From: Halocaridina rubra
Taxonomy: Eukaryota > Arthropoda > Malacostraca > Decapoda > Atyidae
Length of the DNA: 64,000 nt
Direction of reading: 5' to 3'
Assembly: GCA_037179515.1 (NCBI GenBank)
Contig: JAXCGZ010013559.1
Location: 15,001 to 79,000, forward strand
A program made the position numbers and the translations under genes. The first letter of the stretch is position 1, and the number at the start of each line of letters is the position of its first letter. A model generated the notes under the pieces. The model was not told the origin of the DNA, made no database searches, and saw only the letters and a list, made by a program, of their open reading frames with translations. This document shows, in pieces, positions 20,191-53,720 of the stretch.

Positions 20191-21532
20191 TATTAGGATG
20201 ACGTGTCCTAGAGAAACTCTATTTCAAAAAAAGCTTTATCATATTACAATGACGCAATTATACCGTCTTTTGTCTCATACGCAATAGTGAGTTGCCAAAT
20301 AACATAATAAATGTTACTTGTTTACCGATAATCTGTTTAAGCGCGTAAAGTATAATAAACCTGTAATGATGGTAAATGCTTAATTATTATATAATATTAT
20401 TAAATATAATTGAGCTTGTATTGTAACGTAAATACATATTTTAAATAGTTTGATTAAATAATAATTGGCATTATTTTCCGGCGAGGCTCTTACGCTGAGG
20501 TGGACCAATCAAAAGGCTTCTGCTGTTATTACTGTCATGTCCCTATCACTATATATAATTTTTCCTCAAAATTCTAGCTGCGTATTGCAGTTATTAACCC
20601 AAATAAACTACCTTAAAGCTGTTTTCATAAATATATAGCTTAAAATGACATGAAATATTAGATTGCTGAAAAAATAATGTCTGTCTTTCCCTTAACCGGC
20701 AAAACTCTGCCTATAAAATAAATTATTAATCTATTAATCCCTCTTATGATCTCTTTATTGATTATAAAAAAATATTTTTTATTATGAATTTCCGCAAAAA
20801 CTCAGTTAAATGAATCTTTCTTTCATAGTTTTCTTATAGCTTTAAAAGCTAAAGCAAAGTATATTTTCAGCTATAATTTAAGCTGAATTAACCTACATTT
20901 TTATATATAAATTATTGTTAAATATGGTACTATTATAGCACCATCTTTTGTGTTTATTTGTACCTTTAAATAATTTCATCCTGTCATTCTTAGGTAATCC
21001 CCCCCCCCTTTCCTGTCGGGTTCACTTCGATTGTTTCGCAATGTTCCGAAACATTTCCTCGAACCCGCGCACCAGGGCTGAGTGGTTCATATCACTGCCT
21101 AAAGATAGCCATATTGACACAATAAGTTAATACGTAAAATAAAAAAAAAAATTGTCATCATTACGTACAAATAGATAATCAGGTTATATTGAAAACACCG
21201 TGATTAATTAAAAGGATTTTCAAATCTCCTGTAATGAAAGCCATTTTCAAAGCTCGAATCCCGCATATGATGATTATTCAAAAATAAATAATAATTTTGT
21301 ATTAAACATTGAATTATATTTAAAGGGATTGTCACAATCGATCCGAAGCTTTGAAAACGAAACCAGGTTCGAAGCTCTTGATCTTTCCCCCTCCCCCCTA
21401 GACATAGAGCCCATTGCCCATGCTTGTGAGGACGGAGGATATCTGGGGTTCACTTGTTGTGTCAGTGATAAGTGCGAGGACTCCCTAATCCCTCATGGAA
21501 AAGTGACCTCCAAATTGACTTTATGTAAGTCA

Positions 21533-22125
21533 CAGCTTTGTGGAATTTGTGGAAACTGGTAAAGTATGCAATGAAGATTTTATTTATGATGTTGATTTTG
21601 TGGAATTTTTAGGGAAAATGTGTGTAATTTGAGGTGGAAATGTGTGTGTGACTGACCTGCCTGCGAGCGTATCTCTGATGAAAAATTTTTCATCTGAGAA
21701 TTTGGACCTTTTTGAACAGCTTCCACACGCCATAACTTTGTGAAATTTGTGGAAATTTGTAAAATATTCATTGAAGATTTATTGTGTGATGTTGATTTGG
21801 TGGAATTTTAAGGGAATATTGGAATAATTTGCATTGAAATATATCTGACCTGCTGTATGAGTGAATCTTGGACCCGTATTGTGTCGTGGAGAATAATAAC
21901 CTTCCCATATATCACAGTTTTGTGGAAATGGGTAAAATGAGCATGAAGGAATTATTGTACAATGCTGGTTTTGTGGAATTTTAAGAGCAATTTCAGGTAC
22001 TTTATGGATATAAATATATCGTATGTCAGACGTGACCCATGATTATGACTGACCTGACCAATGTAGAGGGAATTTATGACCTCTGATAAATTTTCCCATA
22101 AATCACAGGTTTTTAGAAAGTTGGG
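21533..22125. repeat. Degenerate tandem repeat, ~190-200-bp unit, three copies
   Basis: Each unit has acagctttgtggaatttgtg, gaaa-tggtaaaat, atgaagattttatt, gatgttgattttgtggaatt, and tgactgacctgcc-like text. Confidence 0.7.
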
Positions 22126-22189
22126 GAAATAGGAGTAGGTTGATAAGGAGCTTAATTTGGTGGTTTAATTATTGGTGATATAAGTTTAA

Positions 22190-22391
22190 ATGAGTCTTGG
22201 GTATAAATATCTCTAGGTCTTCCTTCCTCAGACTATGCTTTCAACCAGGTCTTTTACTATTGTTTATCAATCTTTTTTCAGCTTTGTCCTTAAACTTTTA
22301 CTTTTTCTACGTCTCAATGTTTTCTTGGTGCTCGGGCTTAATGAGGGCAGTTTTCTTTGCCAGTCCAGGTGTCATTAAAAAAAAAAAGTCA
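22190..22391 (+). mobile_element. LINE 3'-end fragment with poly(A)
   Basis: Ends cgggcttaatgagggcagtt, tgccagtccaggtgtcatt, then A11. Same 3' end as the LINE at 27091-28357 and the reverse copy near 26565-26690. 5'-truncated. Confidence 0.65.
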
Positions 22392-22460
22392 GTTTTACTG
22401 TAGCTATAGTACATACTGTCTATTTGTAATTATCATTTTATGTATTAATATGGTTGAGTG

Positions 22461-22660
22461 TGCAGTGGCCACCCTGGCAAAGTTGTAATGCTCGCAACTA
22501 CTTAATCAGGTTGAGGGTTTGCGTCCTGTCACATTCTGAGTTTAGGAAGGGCATTCACTCAGGGTGAAGGCCACACTCGCCAAGAGCAAAGACCTTCGCA
22601 GATAGGCACCATCCTTGCCCTTATTAGAAAAGGGAGTCCGCGACGTAAAACCAATAATCA
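22461..22660 (+). mobile_element. SINE family B copy
   Basis: Opens cagtggccaccctggcaaag, has ggttgagggtttgcg at the B-box place, and ends agaaaagggagtccgcgacg. Confidence 0.75.
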
Positions 22661-24240
22661 TGGTCTATTATGGGTTATGGGTGGTGGTAGATACCTGACA
22701 AGATATGAAAATGCAACATTGTATTGTTTTAGCTTTTTTTATATTGGCTCGGTCGATATCTATACTTGTGAAATTGACATCCATAATTGATTTGTGAATT
22801 GTGGTTATTCGCATGATTTTTAGGTGAATGTTTACTTTCACACCTCCATTTAGGGCAAAATCTTAGAATAGTTCATACCCAGTTAGGAAGGGAATTGATA
22901 ATAGAATTTTTTTTTAAATAATATATTTATGTATATTTTGTATTTTTGTTTTGTTTGGCTAGTTTTCTGTGTGAAAATGATTTTATAGTCTGAATATTTT
23001 TGTTTATTTTTCATTTTCATTAGTTGGGGGATATGGAGGAAACATTTGCCAGTTTTTCTGTGTAAAATGAAAAAGAGCTATCAGACTCAGATGTATTGCA
23101 TAAAAAGTCATCTGAAAAACCGCATTTCTGGTTTTAAATCAATTTGGGGCTTTAAGCCTCACAGTTGACACCCAGACTTCCCTTATCAAACCAAACCTAA
23201 CAGTATTAGAAGGTAATTATGGGATCTCAGTATCACAGATACTGTTAACATTACTTTCTATCAACTCTATGGTAGGTTGGGGTATAGCTTATGGCATGCA
23301 GCACATCTTTTTCTTCTCAAGTTGATAATCATTACTGACGAGTTCAAGCCCTATGTATCATTTTACCAGACTTCTCACCATATTGGCAAGGGATAAGGTG
23401 TGAGATTTTGTATTTTTTATAACATTTGTTTTTACAAAAGGAAATGGGGACTGATCAGGTGTCTGGGATGATATTGCTCACAGTAGAGCCCAAGGATAAG
23501 AGCAGCTCCCAAATAGGGATTTGGCAGTAGTAATGACTTGATGGTAATCAAGTTTCAATATTTGTGTCAACCACAGATAATCATAATAGGCTATTATAAC
23601 TGTTGATTGCAAGGTGGCTTGGTGCAGTATCTAAATTAATTGCCTTTAGAAGCAGCCGTGTGCCATATTGAGATCTGGGCGCAATTCGACATTTACCTGG
23701 AAGCTTTGCTATTTTGCTTTAAAGTCATTGATGGAGGTGATTTACAACTGCATACCAAGGTTGTTCTTTAGAGGAATATGTGACCTCTTGTAAGATGTAG
23801 ACGAAGAAGAAGTAAGCAGTTTTGCATGGCTCTGACTGATAGTTGGTCTCTGAGAAATAAGAAAAAACTAAAAGGTTAAATAGGAGGAAAACTTGTAGGT
23901 GAAACAGTACTGCTCTATGCTCTCTAATTATAATTACTGGAATCGGAATTAATTTGGTTTCTCCCTCTCAGGCATATATAAAATACATTACAGCCAAAAT
24001 TCAGACATTTAGTTTTGATTTTTGTCTTTACTTGTTCTTTCTTCTCTTTTTTAATGTTTATTATTTTATTACCTATTTTTACACTTTTACTGATATTCAT
24101 TATTTCGCACAATTTGGCTCGTTTACCAAGGATTCACTTGATTAATATGGATGAACTCAAGCCAACTTTTTCGATATTTGTTAATATCCGAAATTATATT
24201 CAACTACAAAGGATTCACTTGATTAAATTGGATAAACACA
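22661..24240. other. Non-coding stretch
   Basis: No gene or clear repeat recognised. Confidence 0.45.
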
Positions 24241-24244
24241 AGGC

Positions 24245-24430
24245 ACATGTACACAAGAGACTAGTGGTAACGCTCTGGCTTCGTATTCATGAGGTTGAGA
24301 GATCGGTTCCCGTCCAAGACCGAGAGTTTAAGCTGTTTACTGGCAGGTTACTGCTGTGGCTGGGCACCACAGTGGGGGGTTGGGGCTTGCCCCGGCTGAC
24401 GAATACCCATTGTATAATGGAAATAAAGGT
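24245..24430 (+). mobile_element. SINE family D copy
   Basis: tRNA-like head (ctagtggtaacgctctggct; B box gatcggttcccgtcc), then gagagtttaagctgtttact, gg-caggttactgctgtgg, gcaccacagtggggggttgg. A reverse copy lies at 51195-51350. Followed by a TTA-rich tail. Confidence 0.65.
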
Positions 24431-24649
24431 TTATTTTTATTATTATTATTGTTATTATTATTATCATTATCATTTGTTCCCAGTTTGATTTCATCCAATA
24501 ATAAATTTACCCAACCTGTCTCTTTCCTGTAATGACTGCCAAAATAATCTAATTACAGTACTCTAAATATCTGTATTGTGGCCGGACATTTCAATAGTGT
24601 CAAGAATTGTTCAGATATACTGTAACTGATTTAGCTCATATGATGGGAG

Positions 24650-24905
24650 AGGCAAGACTGACATGGTGAGGGTCATATGCTGAGGAGGGATGAGGTATAT
24701 ATAGGGAGAAGGATGCTGAGCATGGATCTGCCAGACAGGAAGGGAACAGGTAGGCTAAAGAGGAAGTTTATAGATGTGGTGAGGAAGGATATGAGGGTTT
24801 GTGGTGTAATAAAGTAGGACGCAAGCGATAGGGCAGTGGAGACTATTGATTTGTTTTGGCTACTCATTGATGGGAGGAGCCGAAAGATTTGATGATATAT
24901 GAAGA
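24650..24905 (+). mobile_element. LINE 3'-end fragment
   Basis: Translates as YIGRRMLSMDLPDRKG then GRLKRKFIDVVRKDMRVCG, interrupted by stops. Same family as 53463-53720 and 4690-4990. Confidence 0.6.
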
Positions 24906-24989
24906 ACACCTTAACCCTTTCCCTACGATTTGTCAAAGAAATTAATTAACCTCATAGCGGGGGGGATGTCGAACACGCCTTAGCAAAAA

Positions 24990-25280
24990 AAATGTGTATG
25001 AGCCCCCTTGACATCTAACAGGCTACTGATTTCTCATAAGTACCTCAGCTGGTTAAAACATCGACTCTTTGTATGGCACCATGACTCTGGATGCCAGAAA
25101 TCGATTTCCTCTTCACTTCCACTCGAGGGAATGGTGCAAACTTTGAAATTATTACAATGAAGCTGAATGGCCTTCCTAACACTGGAGTGTTAGAAAAGGC
25201 AACTAGCCTGCATTCCCCACCTCTGACCTGTCTTTGGCTACCCCCATTGGAATTGGAATTAATAGCAACATAAAACGGCT
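24990..25280 (+). mobile_element. SINE-like repeat, related tail to family A
   Basis: Possible A box gtacctcagctggttaaaac; ends with cacctctgacctgtctttgg, ctacccccattggaattgga, attaatagcaacataaaac, the tail seen in family A. Confidence 0.45.
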
Positions 25281-25517
25281 TGCAAACAAACAAAATGATT
25301 GTTTGTTATTAATCAGTAAGTTATCAGTTGCCCTTGATAGATTTCAAGATGACATAATTCAAATATCATTTAGAGTTTGATATAAGAAGAATTTAGAATA
25401 TAGTAATTTGAGAAAGAAAGGTGGGAACAGCCTTGAAATATATTTCACTGTAGTATGTGTAAAGTGTCGATTGGACATCTGGCTGTAATACCTATAAATA
25501 GTGCATCTATCTATCTA

Positions 25518-25708
25518 TATGTGGCCAACAGTAATGCTTGCAACTTTGATTTGTCAGGTTGAGGGTTTGTGGCCTGCCATGGTCTGAGGTTAGAAAGGAC
25601 ATTCAATCAGGGTAATGATCACATTTGCCAAAATCAAAGTCCTTCACAAGTAGGCACCATCCTAGCCCTTAGTAGAAAAAGGAGTCCGTGACGTAAAACC
25701 AATCACTT
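25518..25708 (+). mobile_element. SINE family B copy
   Basis: tgtggccaacagtaatgctt, ggttgagggtttgtggcc, ending aaaaaggagtccgtgacgta. Confidence 0.75.
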
Positions 25709-25974
25709 CTCATCTATCCATGTGTATATACAATGTCCTCATTCCCCCTTGTCAGGGGGGTGGCCAAGCCAAAGAACACACATTCACTATAAGCCAAGAC
25801 ACACCTCAATCACTCCTCTTAAGCTCCTTGGGGCTAAAGGCGTGTCACATTCCCTCCAACCATCCTGCCTGGGTCATCCACAGGATAGACAGGTGGCCTA
25901 AGCAGAATTGTGGGGAAAAATTCAAGAAATGATGAGTAGAAAGTACAACCAGAGAAAAAACTAAAAGCAAGGAC

Positions 25975-26125
25975 CCAGATATTGGTACATCAGTGTTAGA
26001 GCGCCTGACACATGTGGGCTCGATCTCGCTGTTTGGTATTAGGATGGGTGTCCAGCCTTAATCCCTTTAGAGTTACAAACTGTCTGTGTCCGCCCCCATC
26101 CGAATTGGGAGCAATTTAAAGAAAA
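25975..26125 (+). mobile_element. SINE family A copy
   Basis: catcagtgttagagcgcctg, B box gggctcgatctcgctg, and tail gtctgtgtccgcccccatcc, gaattgggagc. Confidence 0.65.
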
Positions 26126-26561
26126 AAAAAAGCAGACTTTGAGATAGCGGTCACAGAATAAATGAAGAATTACAGTAGCAATGACTTATGGGAATACAGT
26201 ACTTGTTCGTAAGTAAACTATCGACGTTCACCTCTTAGGGGAAAATCTCATTAAATGAATCAGAAGAAGATATTGATTAATTTTGGAGATAGAGACTAGA
26301 AAAAATAAACCATCAACATTTACCTATAAGGGGGAAATCTTAATAATGTAGCAGAAGAAGATATTGAATATTTTTGGAGATATATATTTTGAATACTGTA
26401 CTGCAAAAAAATCTTATAAAATGAAAGAAGATACTAAATATTTTGTATAATATATTCTAAAACATTGCTACACCATGGGTATACCATAGAGCATAGTTGG
26501 GAGATAGAGATATAAACATTAGATGGAAGAAGATAAAAACCAGCTAGAGGCAGGTGAGTTT

Positions 26562-26690
26562 TTTATCTTATGAGTGTGACACCGGGACAGGCAAAAACTG
26601 CCCTCATCAATAAAGGCCGGGCACAAGAAAGATGAAGGAAAAGAAAAAGGTTAAGGACAAGGCATAGATGAGGTAATGTTACACAATGGA
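26562..26690 (-). mobile_element. LINE 3'-end fragment, reverse strand
   Basis: Reverse complement matches the last ~125 bp of the LINE at 27091-28357 (cttaacctttttcttttcct; ggcagtttttgcctgtcccg; gtgtcacactc), ending in a short A/T tail. Confidence 0.7.
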
Positions 26691-26789
26691 AAACTACAGA
26701 CAGAAAAATTTGGCAAAGTACAGAGGACTTAGAGATATGGAGGAATAGCCCTGAGATGACAATTAAATTGTGCTAGAACATCAGATATT

Positions 26790-26950
26790 AGGGACTGGAT
26801 TAGTACAGTGGCTGGAGCATTGACTTGGGAAGTGGCAAGCCCATTTTCTACCCCACCGCAGGGCTTTAGGAAAGGTATCCAGTCCTCATTCCATTACTTC
26901 AGCCTATCTGTGTTCACCCTCATTTGATTGGGGATTAAAAGTTACTCATG
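26790..26950 (+). mobile_element. SINE family A copy
   Basis: gtacagtggctggagcattg, ccccaccgcagggctttagg, tail cctatctgtgttcaccctca, tttgattggggatt. Confidence 0.6.
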
Positions 26951-27090
26951 AAGAGACATCAACAAAGCACCAAATATAAGGACAGTAAAGTAAGAAAATA
27001 GCATACGAGTATTGATGAATAAAAAGCAGTGTAGTCTTATGGAAAAATATTAAATATATTTAAAACTTCCTCACAAGATATAAAATATAA

Positions 27091-28357
27091 TATGGGGAAT
27101 CCTTTGTCGTCGCCTTTGATATCTCTAAGGCTTTTGACAGAGTCTGGCACAAGGCTTTGTTGGCCAAACTTCCTGCCTATGGCTTTACCCCTTCTTTCTG
27201 TTCTTTGATTTCCAGTTTTCTTACTGACTGTTCTATATCTGTAGTTGATGGCGCGACATCTAGCCCTTTCTCTGTTTCCAGTGGTGTTCCACAGGGCTCT
27301 GTTCTTTCACCTACTCTCTTCCTTCTCTTCATCAATGATCTTCTACAATCCCCATCTTCCTCTCTTCTTCATGCCTTTGCCGATGATTCTACCCTTCACT
27401 TTTCCTCTGCCTTTTCTTCACAACCTTCATCTGTTACTCGTAATCAATCTCGTATCACTCTTTCTTCTACTCTTAACTCTGATTTGCAGAGAGTATCTGA
27501 ATGGGGCACTCAAAATTTAGTTAAATTCAATGCCTCCAAGACACAGTTTCTGGCTATCTCTTTATCTTCTTCTCCTCCTGATAACCCTATTGTCTTCGAA
27601 ACTAATGAAATTTACCCTCTTAACTCTATCAATATATTAGGAATCCATATAGCCTCTAACTTGTCTTGGAGGAATCACATAATTCAAATTTCTAAATCTT
27701 CATCCAAAAAATTGGGGGTTTTGTTTCGTTTTCGTTATTACTTTTCCTCATTGCAGTTACTTAAAATTTACAAAGGTCTTATCCTCCCCTGCTTAGAATA
27801 CTGCTCACACTTCTGGGGTGCTTCTTCCTTTACTTATCTTCTTGATAGGGTTGAATCTAAGGCAGTCAGACTCATTAATGATCCTTCTCTTACTTCTAAG
27901 CTGGATTCTCTCTCTCTTCGCCGTAAGGTATCGTCCCTTTTGCTTTTTTATCGCTACTACTTCCATCGCTGCTCTGATGAGTTGGCGAGTTGCATCCCTC
28001 CTCCACTGCCGAGGCCGCGTAACGCTCGCCAAGCGGCCTCATCTCACAGGTACTGTGTGGAGATTTATAGCTCGCGGATTGGTCGGATCAGCGACTGCTT
28101 CTTCCCATATACCTCCAGACTCTGGAACTCTCTTCCTCCTTCTGTCTTTCCTAATTCTTATGACCTTTCATCCTTCAAAAGCAGATCTATCGTCATCTCA
28201 GAGCCTAGTTCCTTTGTGTGACATTACTTCATCTCTGCCTTGCCCTTAACCTTTTTCTTTTCCTTCGTCTTGGTATTTTCTCGTGCCCGGGCCTTTGTTG
28301 ATGAGGGCAGTTTCTGCCTGTCCCGGTGTCACACTCTTAAAAAAAAAAAAAAAAAAG
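27091..28357 (+). mobile_element. 5'-truncated Jockey-like LINE with reverse transcriptase fragment
   Basis: Open frame 27091-28221 on + encodes an RT from motif A onward: FDISKAFDRVWH, then motif B SSGVPQGSVLSPTLFLLFIN, motif C FADDSTLHF, and the thumb segment (NLVKFNASKTQFLAIS; LEYCSHFWG). The fingers and the whole endonuclease are missing, so the copy is dead on arrival by 5' truncation, yet the remaining 377 codons are open, implying a recent insertion. It ends ctgtcccggtgtcacactct, then A18. Clade by motif appearance only. Confidence 0.88.
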
Positions 28358-28599
28358 TGAGAAGTTCAAAGAATGGAAGAATGAAAAAGGAAAAAAGAGC
28401 GTTTTAGCCTGTCTTTATACAGGGTCATTGTGTTTTGATGAGCCGCCTATGCCTACCTCTGTCTCCTGTCATGTGCAAGCACTGACACATGTCTGCTATA
28501 GAATATTCTTGTTTATAACAAAAGAGGAGATCAATAAAACACACAAAAAAAAAAAAAGAGAAATAAGAGCTCTTGCAAGCATATCTATCAAACAAGAGC

Positions 28600-28775
28600 C
28601 ATATTCCCCCAAATGAGATGGGAGGTTGATTCAAAGAAAATTATCTTTACTCTGAGGGAAGAAACTACAGATGATGGGATTTCCATTCCCCTCACTCTGC
28701 CCCACTTATTCGACTCTTACAACACAGAGGGTGTATTCTTAACCTCCCTCCCTCAGGAAGGGAGAGGTAAATATT
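28600..28775 (-). mobile_element. Repeat family C copy
   Basis: Contains ctctgccccacttattcgac, tcttacaacacagagggtgt, attcttaacctccctccctc; compare 58990-59180 and the tandem array at 55930-56670. Orientation is taken relative to the array. Confidence 0.45.
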
Positions 28776-29138
28776 GATACAATAGAGTCCCTTTCCTAAT
28801 CGTGCCAAATTGCTGTCCCTTTTCGTAATTACGAGATTGTTGCACATGTAAGCTGTAAGTGGAAGTTTGATCATTTTTGAAATACAATATTCTCTTTCTT
28901 ACTAAGGTAGAGAACGTCCCTTGTACCTGTTATACAAGACCCTTTTTTATTATTTTACAAGAGAACCTCCTTGTTCTCTATATTGTATATAGGGAGAGAT
29001 AAACATCATAGCTTCCTCTTCCATCTTGTGTACTAATTATCTCATGAATTATTCTGTGTGGCTCCTCGTTACTTATGTCATCGTCCACACGTTAAGAACT
29101 GTATTTTCTATCTGGAATTAGCTCTGTATGTTATGGTT

Positions 29139-29141
<3 letters not shown>

Positions 29142-29232
<91 letters not shown>
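29142..29232. repeat. (AT)n microsatellite
   Basis: Pure AT tract. Confidence 0.97.
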
Positions 29233-29234
<2 letters not shown>

Positions 29235-29569
29235 ATGTTCATGGCCACAGTTCATGGTTTTAGCAATTTGAGTTTTACGGCTGGATGCCTTTCGTTTCTC
29301 CAATTCTCACCATTCATCCGGGCTAGGACACGCACCATGTTGTGTGAATTGTGAACAGAAAATAGATTTATATTTCATTTTTTCTTATGTCTCGTCTACT
29401 AACGTTCATGTGGTTTGGATATGATTGTTAATTAGTTGTCGTAATTTCGTTCATAGTCCGAAATTGTTTACTTTGTGAAATTGATTTTTATAAATAGGAA
29501 ACAACAAATTTATTGTTGGTTTGATGTTTCATGTCGTTTTTTGCCATTTCATGTCAATGTTAATCCCCA

Positions 29570-29705
29570 TTATGAAAGTAGACTCAGGTTGGATCTAGGG
29601 AATCAAGGCTGGATGCCCTACTTAATGCCCCACTGTGGGCTCGATCACAGGTCTGTCATTTAACCAGGGTCGAGCTCTCTAACTTCTGTGCTACCTCAGT
29701 CCCCA
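29570..29705 (-). mobile_element. SINE family A copy, reverse
   Basis: Reverse reads actgaggtagcacagaagtt ... gagcccacagtggggcatta ... ggcatccagccttgattccc. Confidence 0.65.
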
Positions 29706-30022
29706 GTGTATTGTTTCACATGCATATTTTTATGACTTGGGCTCTATTTTTGCAACTCATTTTTCCCTATACGGCAGCAGTAGGGACTTGAAGCATGGAG
29801 ATACTTTACATTTATTATCATTTCATCTGCTTACCTGTCTTCTTATTTAACCCTCCCGTAATGGAACATATCATATGCGTTCGTAGTTTTGTCACTACTT
29901 GGCACTCGGAAGTGTGCATGAGTATTCATGAAAGGTAGAAATGTTTGATTTTTATTTGTACTGGATTAGTGGCTTTATTCCTGTAATATATTTCTACAAT
30001 TACCCATTTCTATATAACAGTG

Positions 30023-30143
<121 letters not shown>

Positions 30144-30173
30144 ACAGAATTGTTAACATACAGCCTAAAAAGG

Positions 30174-30341
30174 TAGGAAAATGCCCATTAAAGAAAACAA
30201 CGAAAAAATAATTGAAGTACCTAATAATTTCGTGACCTAATCTGGCCACCTTTTCAAAGTACTTTTAGATGGTGGCCAGTCAAGGTCACGAAATTAATAA
30301 GTGCTTCAAATATTTTTTTTTTCTTTAATGGGCATTTTCCT

Positions 30342-30342
<1 letters not shown>
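30174..30342. repeat. Foldback repeat with hammerhead-like cores
   Basis: Arms taggaaaatgcccattaaag / ctttaatgggcattttccta with imperfect pairing inwards to a loop near 30250-30270. Each arm, read towards its outer end, shows stem ggtggcc, loop, ggtcac, then GAAAT. Both outer ends abut (AT)n. Possibly a Penelope-element terminal remnant. Confidence 0.65.

Positions 30343-30343
<1 letters not shown>

Positions 30344-30423
<80 letters not shown>
30344..30423. repeat. (AT)n microsatellite, right flank of foldback
   Basis: Pure AT tract. Confidence 0.97.
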
Positions 30424-30428
<5 letters not shown>

Positions 30429-31154
30429 CATGCTGTCTCTTTTATGCATATTTTCCTCTGGTCACACATTCCGATATGACTTTAATCACAAATACAAGAG
30501 GTTTGTTTAGTACAGTTTAATTTTGTGTACTGTATGGAAATTTATATACGTTCTTTTGAGTTATTATTTCTCTTAGTTATGTCCCATTGTGTTTGATACC
30601 CCATTTATGACCTGGAAGCATGTCCGGTCATTGGTGTCATTGAATTGAGCATTATGAGCTCTTGAAATGAGTGCGTTGTACTCGTTTATGCTAATACTCT
30701 TCTTTTGATACCAAGATTATAGTCCCTTCAGTAAAGTTACGGGACAGGAATGTTGTATAAGTGTCTGAAGTATGATCGAATATATGTAATTAAGAAAGTT
30801 TATTAGTTTAGAAAGTTTGTATTAATGTCCTTACACTGTAATTACTTTTGTTTATCATCTCTAGATATATGAATAAAGTATAGAGAAACAGAGCCGGAAT
30901 GTACTTTTTCATACTGAAAGGATAGTAAGTGATGTGTAATGAAAACGCCAGAGTATTCAATGTAGATGTTTGGCATAGGAAGAGAACCGTAACTGAAGGA
31001 AGATTATCTGTTATTGTCATATTTAGCTATTCCTTTTATTGTATATCACATAACGAAGGCAAGGAGTAACTGATCTGAAGTCGTTCTTCTATATAATTTT
31101 ATTTATTTTTTCAGTAGACTTCTAGCTTTTTTTTTTATATTGCATTTGGATATC

Positions 31155-31450
31155 TGTGGTCCACAGTAGCCCAGTGGTAGAACACATGAATCGAGAAGCA
31201 ATTCATGAAGTTTCAACCCCACTGTGAGAAATAGGGAAAGGCATCTTGTCTTAATCCCCCATCTGAAATATATTTGCATCCACCCCCTTTCATGGGAACT
31301 GATTTCAACGAGTGGTGCAGCACATGAGTCGAAAAGGGGGACTAGCGAAGGTTTGAGCCCACTGTGGGACATAAGAAAAGGAATTTAATCTAAATCCCCA
31401 GCTCCAACCTGTTTTCCTCCATCCCCATTCATTAGGACTAATTTAAACAC
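31155..31450 (+). mobile_element. Two consecutive SINE family A copies
   Basis: First: cacagtagcccagtggtaga ... ccccactgtgagaaataggg ... ttaatcccccatc. Second from about 31305: gagtggtgcagcacatgagt ... gtttgagcccactgtgggac ... aatccccagctccaacctgt. Confidence 0.6.
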
Positions 31451-32184
31451 ACAATTTGATGCGTATGCGCTGTGTTTACATATGTATTATTCTTACATTG
31501 ACTAACGGGGAATCCCCGAAGTGTGTATATGGGATAACGACTTGCTAAGCCTTTTAATTCCGTAATGGAAAGCGTTCAGATCTTATACATTATTAATAGT
31601 ATTTATTATCCAGGTTTAGTCTTAAAAAGACAGTATATGATTACCCCTTAAATTTTTTTATGTACTGCTTGTATACTTTACCATTAAGTCATCATATATT
31701 GATGTATTGGAATTGTGGGTGTTGACACACACACACTTTGTGTGTGTGTATCAGATCTTTTAATATTTAATTGTCATACTCTCTAAGAGCAGCGTCAATT
31801 GATTTGTTCATAGAATTTGCTGCTCGAAAGTATTTCACTCTGTGGTTTTCAGTGCTGTGTCCACCCCATTCGATTGGGGATTAATAGTAGCATAAAACTT
31901 CAATAAAAAAAATACAGTAGATGGGCAGAACAATGTGAGTTATTGAAACTATTTGTTCTATAGAAAGATTTTGTAGAAAGTGTTAATCGTGTTATCTTTA
32001 TTAATGCCTACTTTGTAACGAGTGGGTTGTTGTCATATTTTTGTTAGTTTTGCTTTATTAATCAATTTAGAAAATACAGTAGTAGTTGATTATATCTTAT
32101 TTTCATTAATATACCCTCTTTTGTGTATTATCATGTCAGAGGCCTGGCAGTTTATGCCATATACTGTATAAATTTTCTAAAGTG

Positions 32185-32350
32185 GCAACTGTTGCAGTGC
32201 ATTAGTTAAATCACTCTACTCAGGGAGTGATGTTCCCGTGTTCGAGCCCACCTTGAGGCGTTAGGAAGGGCATTCAATCTTAATTTTTCAGTTCCTCTTT
32301 GTTTTGTGTCAATCCCCATTTGAATGAGGATTAATAATGACATATAAAAT
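32185..32350 (+). mobile_element. SINE family A copy upstream of SERCA copy 2
   Basis: gttcgagcccaccttgaggc, gttaggaagggcattcaatc, tail tgtcaatccccatttgaatg. It lies about 170 bp before the first coding exon, inside the presumed 5' UTR intron. Confidence 0.6.
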
Positions 32351-32520
32351 AGCAAAGAACATAATTTTCTTTAGCAACATTTAGTTTAAATCCGTTTTGG
32401 TTTCTCGAAGCTATCCGGCACTTAATAAGTCCTTTTACAGTTTGCATTATTTAATATCTTTTTTAGTTTCCTTTTACTATATTTTAGTAATTTTCTTTTA
32501 AACTTTTAATTTTCTTTCAG

Positions 32521-53111
<20,591 letters not shown>

Positions 53112-53462
53112 TACACGTCATTCACTATTTATGTGGAATTTAAAAAACGATCGTATAATGCATCTTGTAGAAATATGAAACTACTTCCTCTTTGTATTAT
53201 TTTTTTTTTCCGTGTAGTAATTGTAATTCAACTTTTTTTGTTATTAAAGAAAAATTGTTAAGAGAAGGGGAGCTTGAATTGTGATTACCTCTACTTTTTA
53301 TCATTTTATAATATATTAACATCGTTACAATAATATGGCGCTTACTCAACATTCCGGTGTTACTTTCTAAGTATTCGTCATTTGTGTATTCGCTCTAAAA
53401 CATACAGCAGTATTTTCATTTTAGAATTTTGTTGTTAGGCACTGGAGGATGCTTGACTTTGT

Positions 53463-53720
53463 GATGTTACGTCTATTGTCTTTAGGCTTGTTCTGAGGAG
53501 GGATGTGTATGTTGGGAGAAGGTTGCTGAGAATGGAACTGCCAGGCAGAATGGGGAGCGTTAGGCCTAAGAGGAGATTTATGGATGTGGTGAGGGAGGAC
53601 ATGAGGTTGTGTGCTGTGACAGAGAAGTTCACAGGGTATAGGGCAACATGGAGACTATTGATCTGCTGCGGCTACACCTGGCGGGAAAAGCTCAAAGATG
53701 GGATGTTGATGTCTAATGTG
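53463..53720 (+). mobile_element. LINE 3'-end fragment downstream of SERCA copy 2
   Basis: Translates YVGRRLLRMELPGRMG, then RPKRRFMDVVREDMRLCAVT; same family as 24650-24905. The open frame 53505-53936 is this fragment plus unrelated DNA. Confidence 0.6.

Noticed and set aside
24015..24488. 157-codon frame
   Set aside because: Hydrophobic translation of AT-rich DNA running into a SINE head; no homologous domain.
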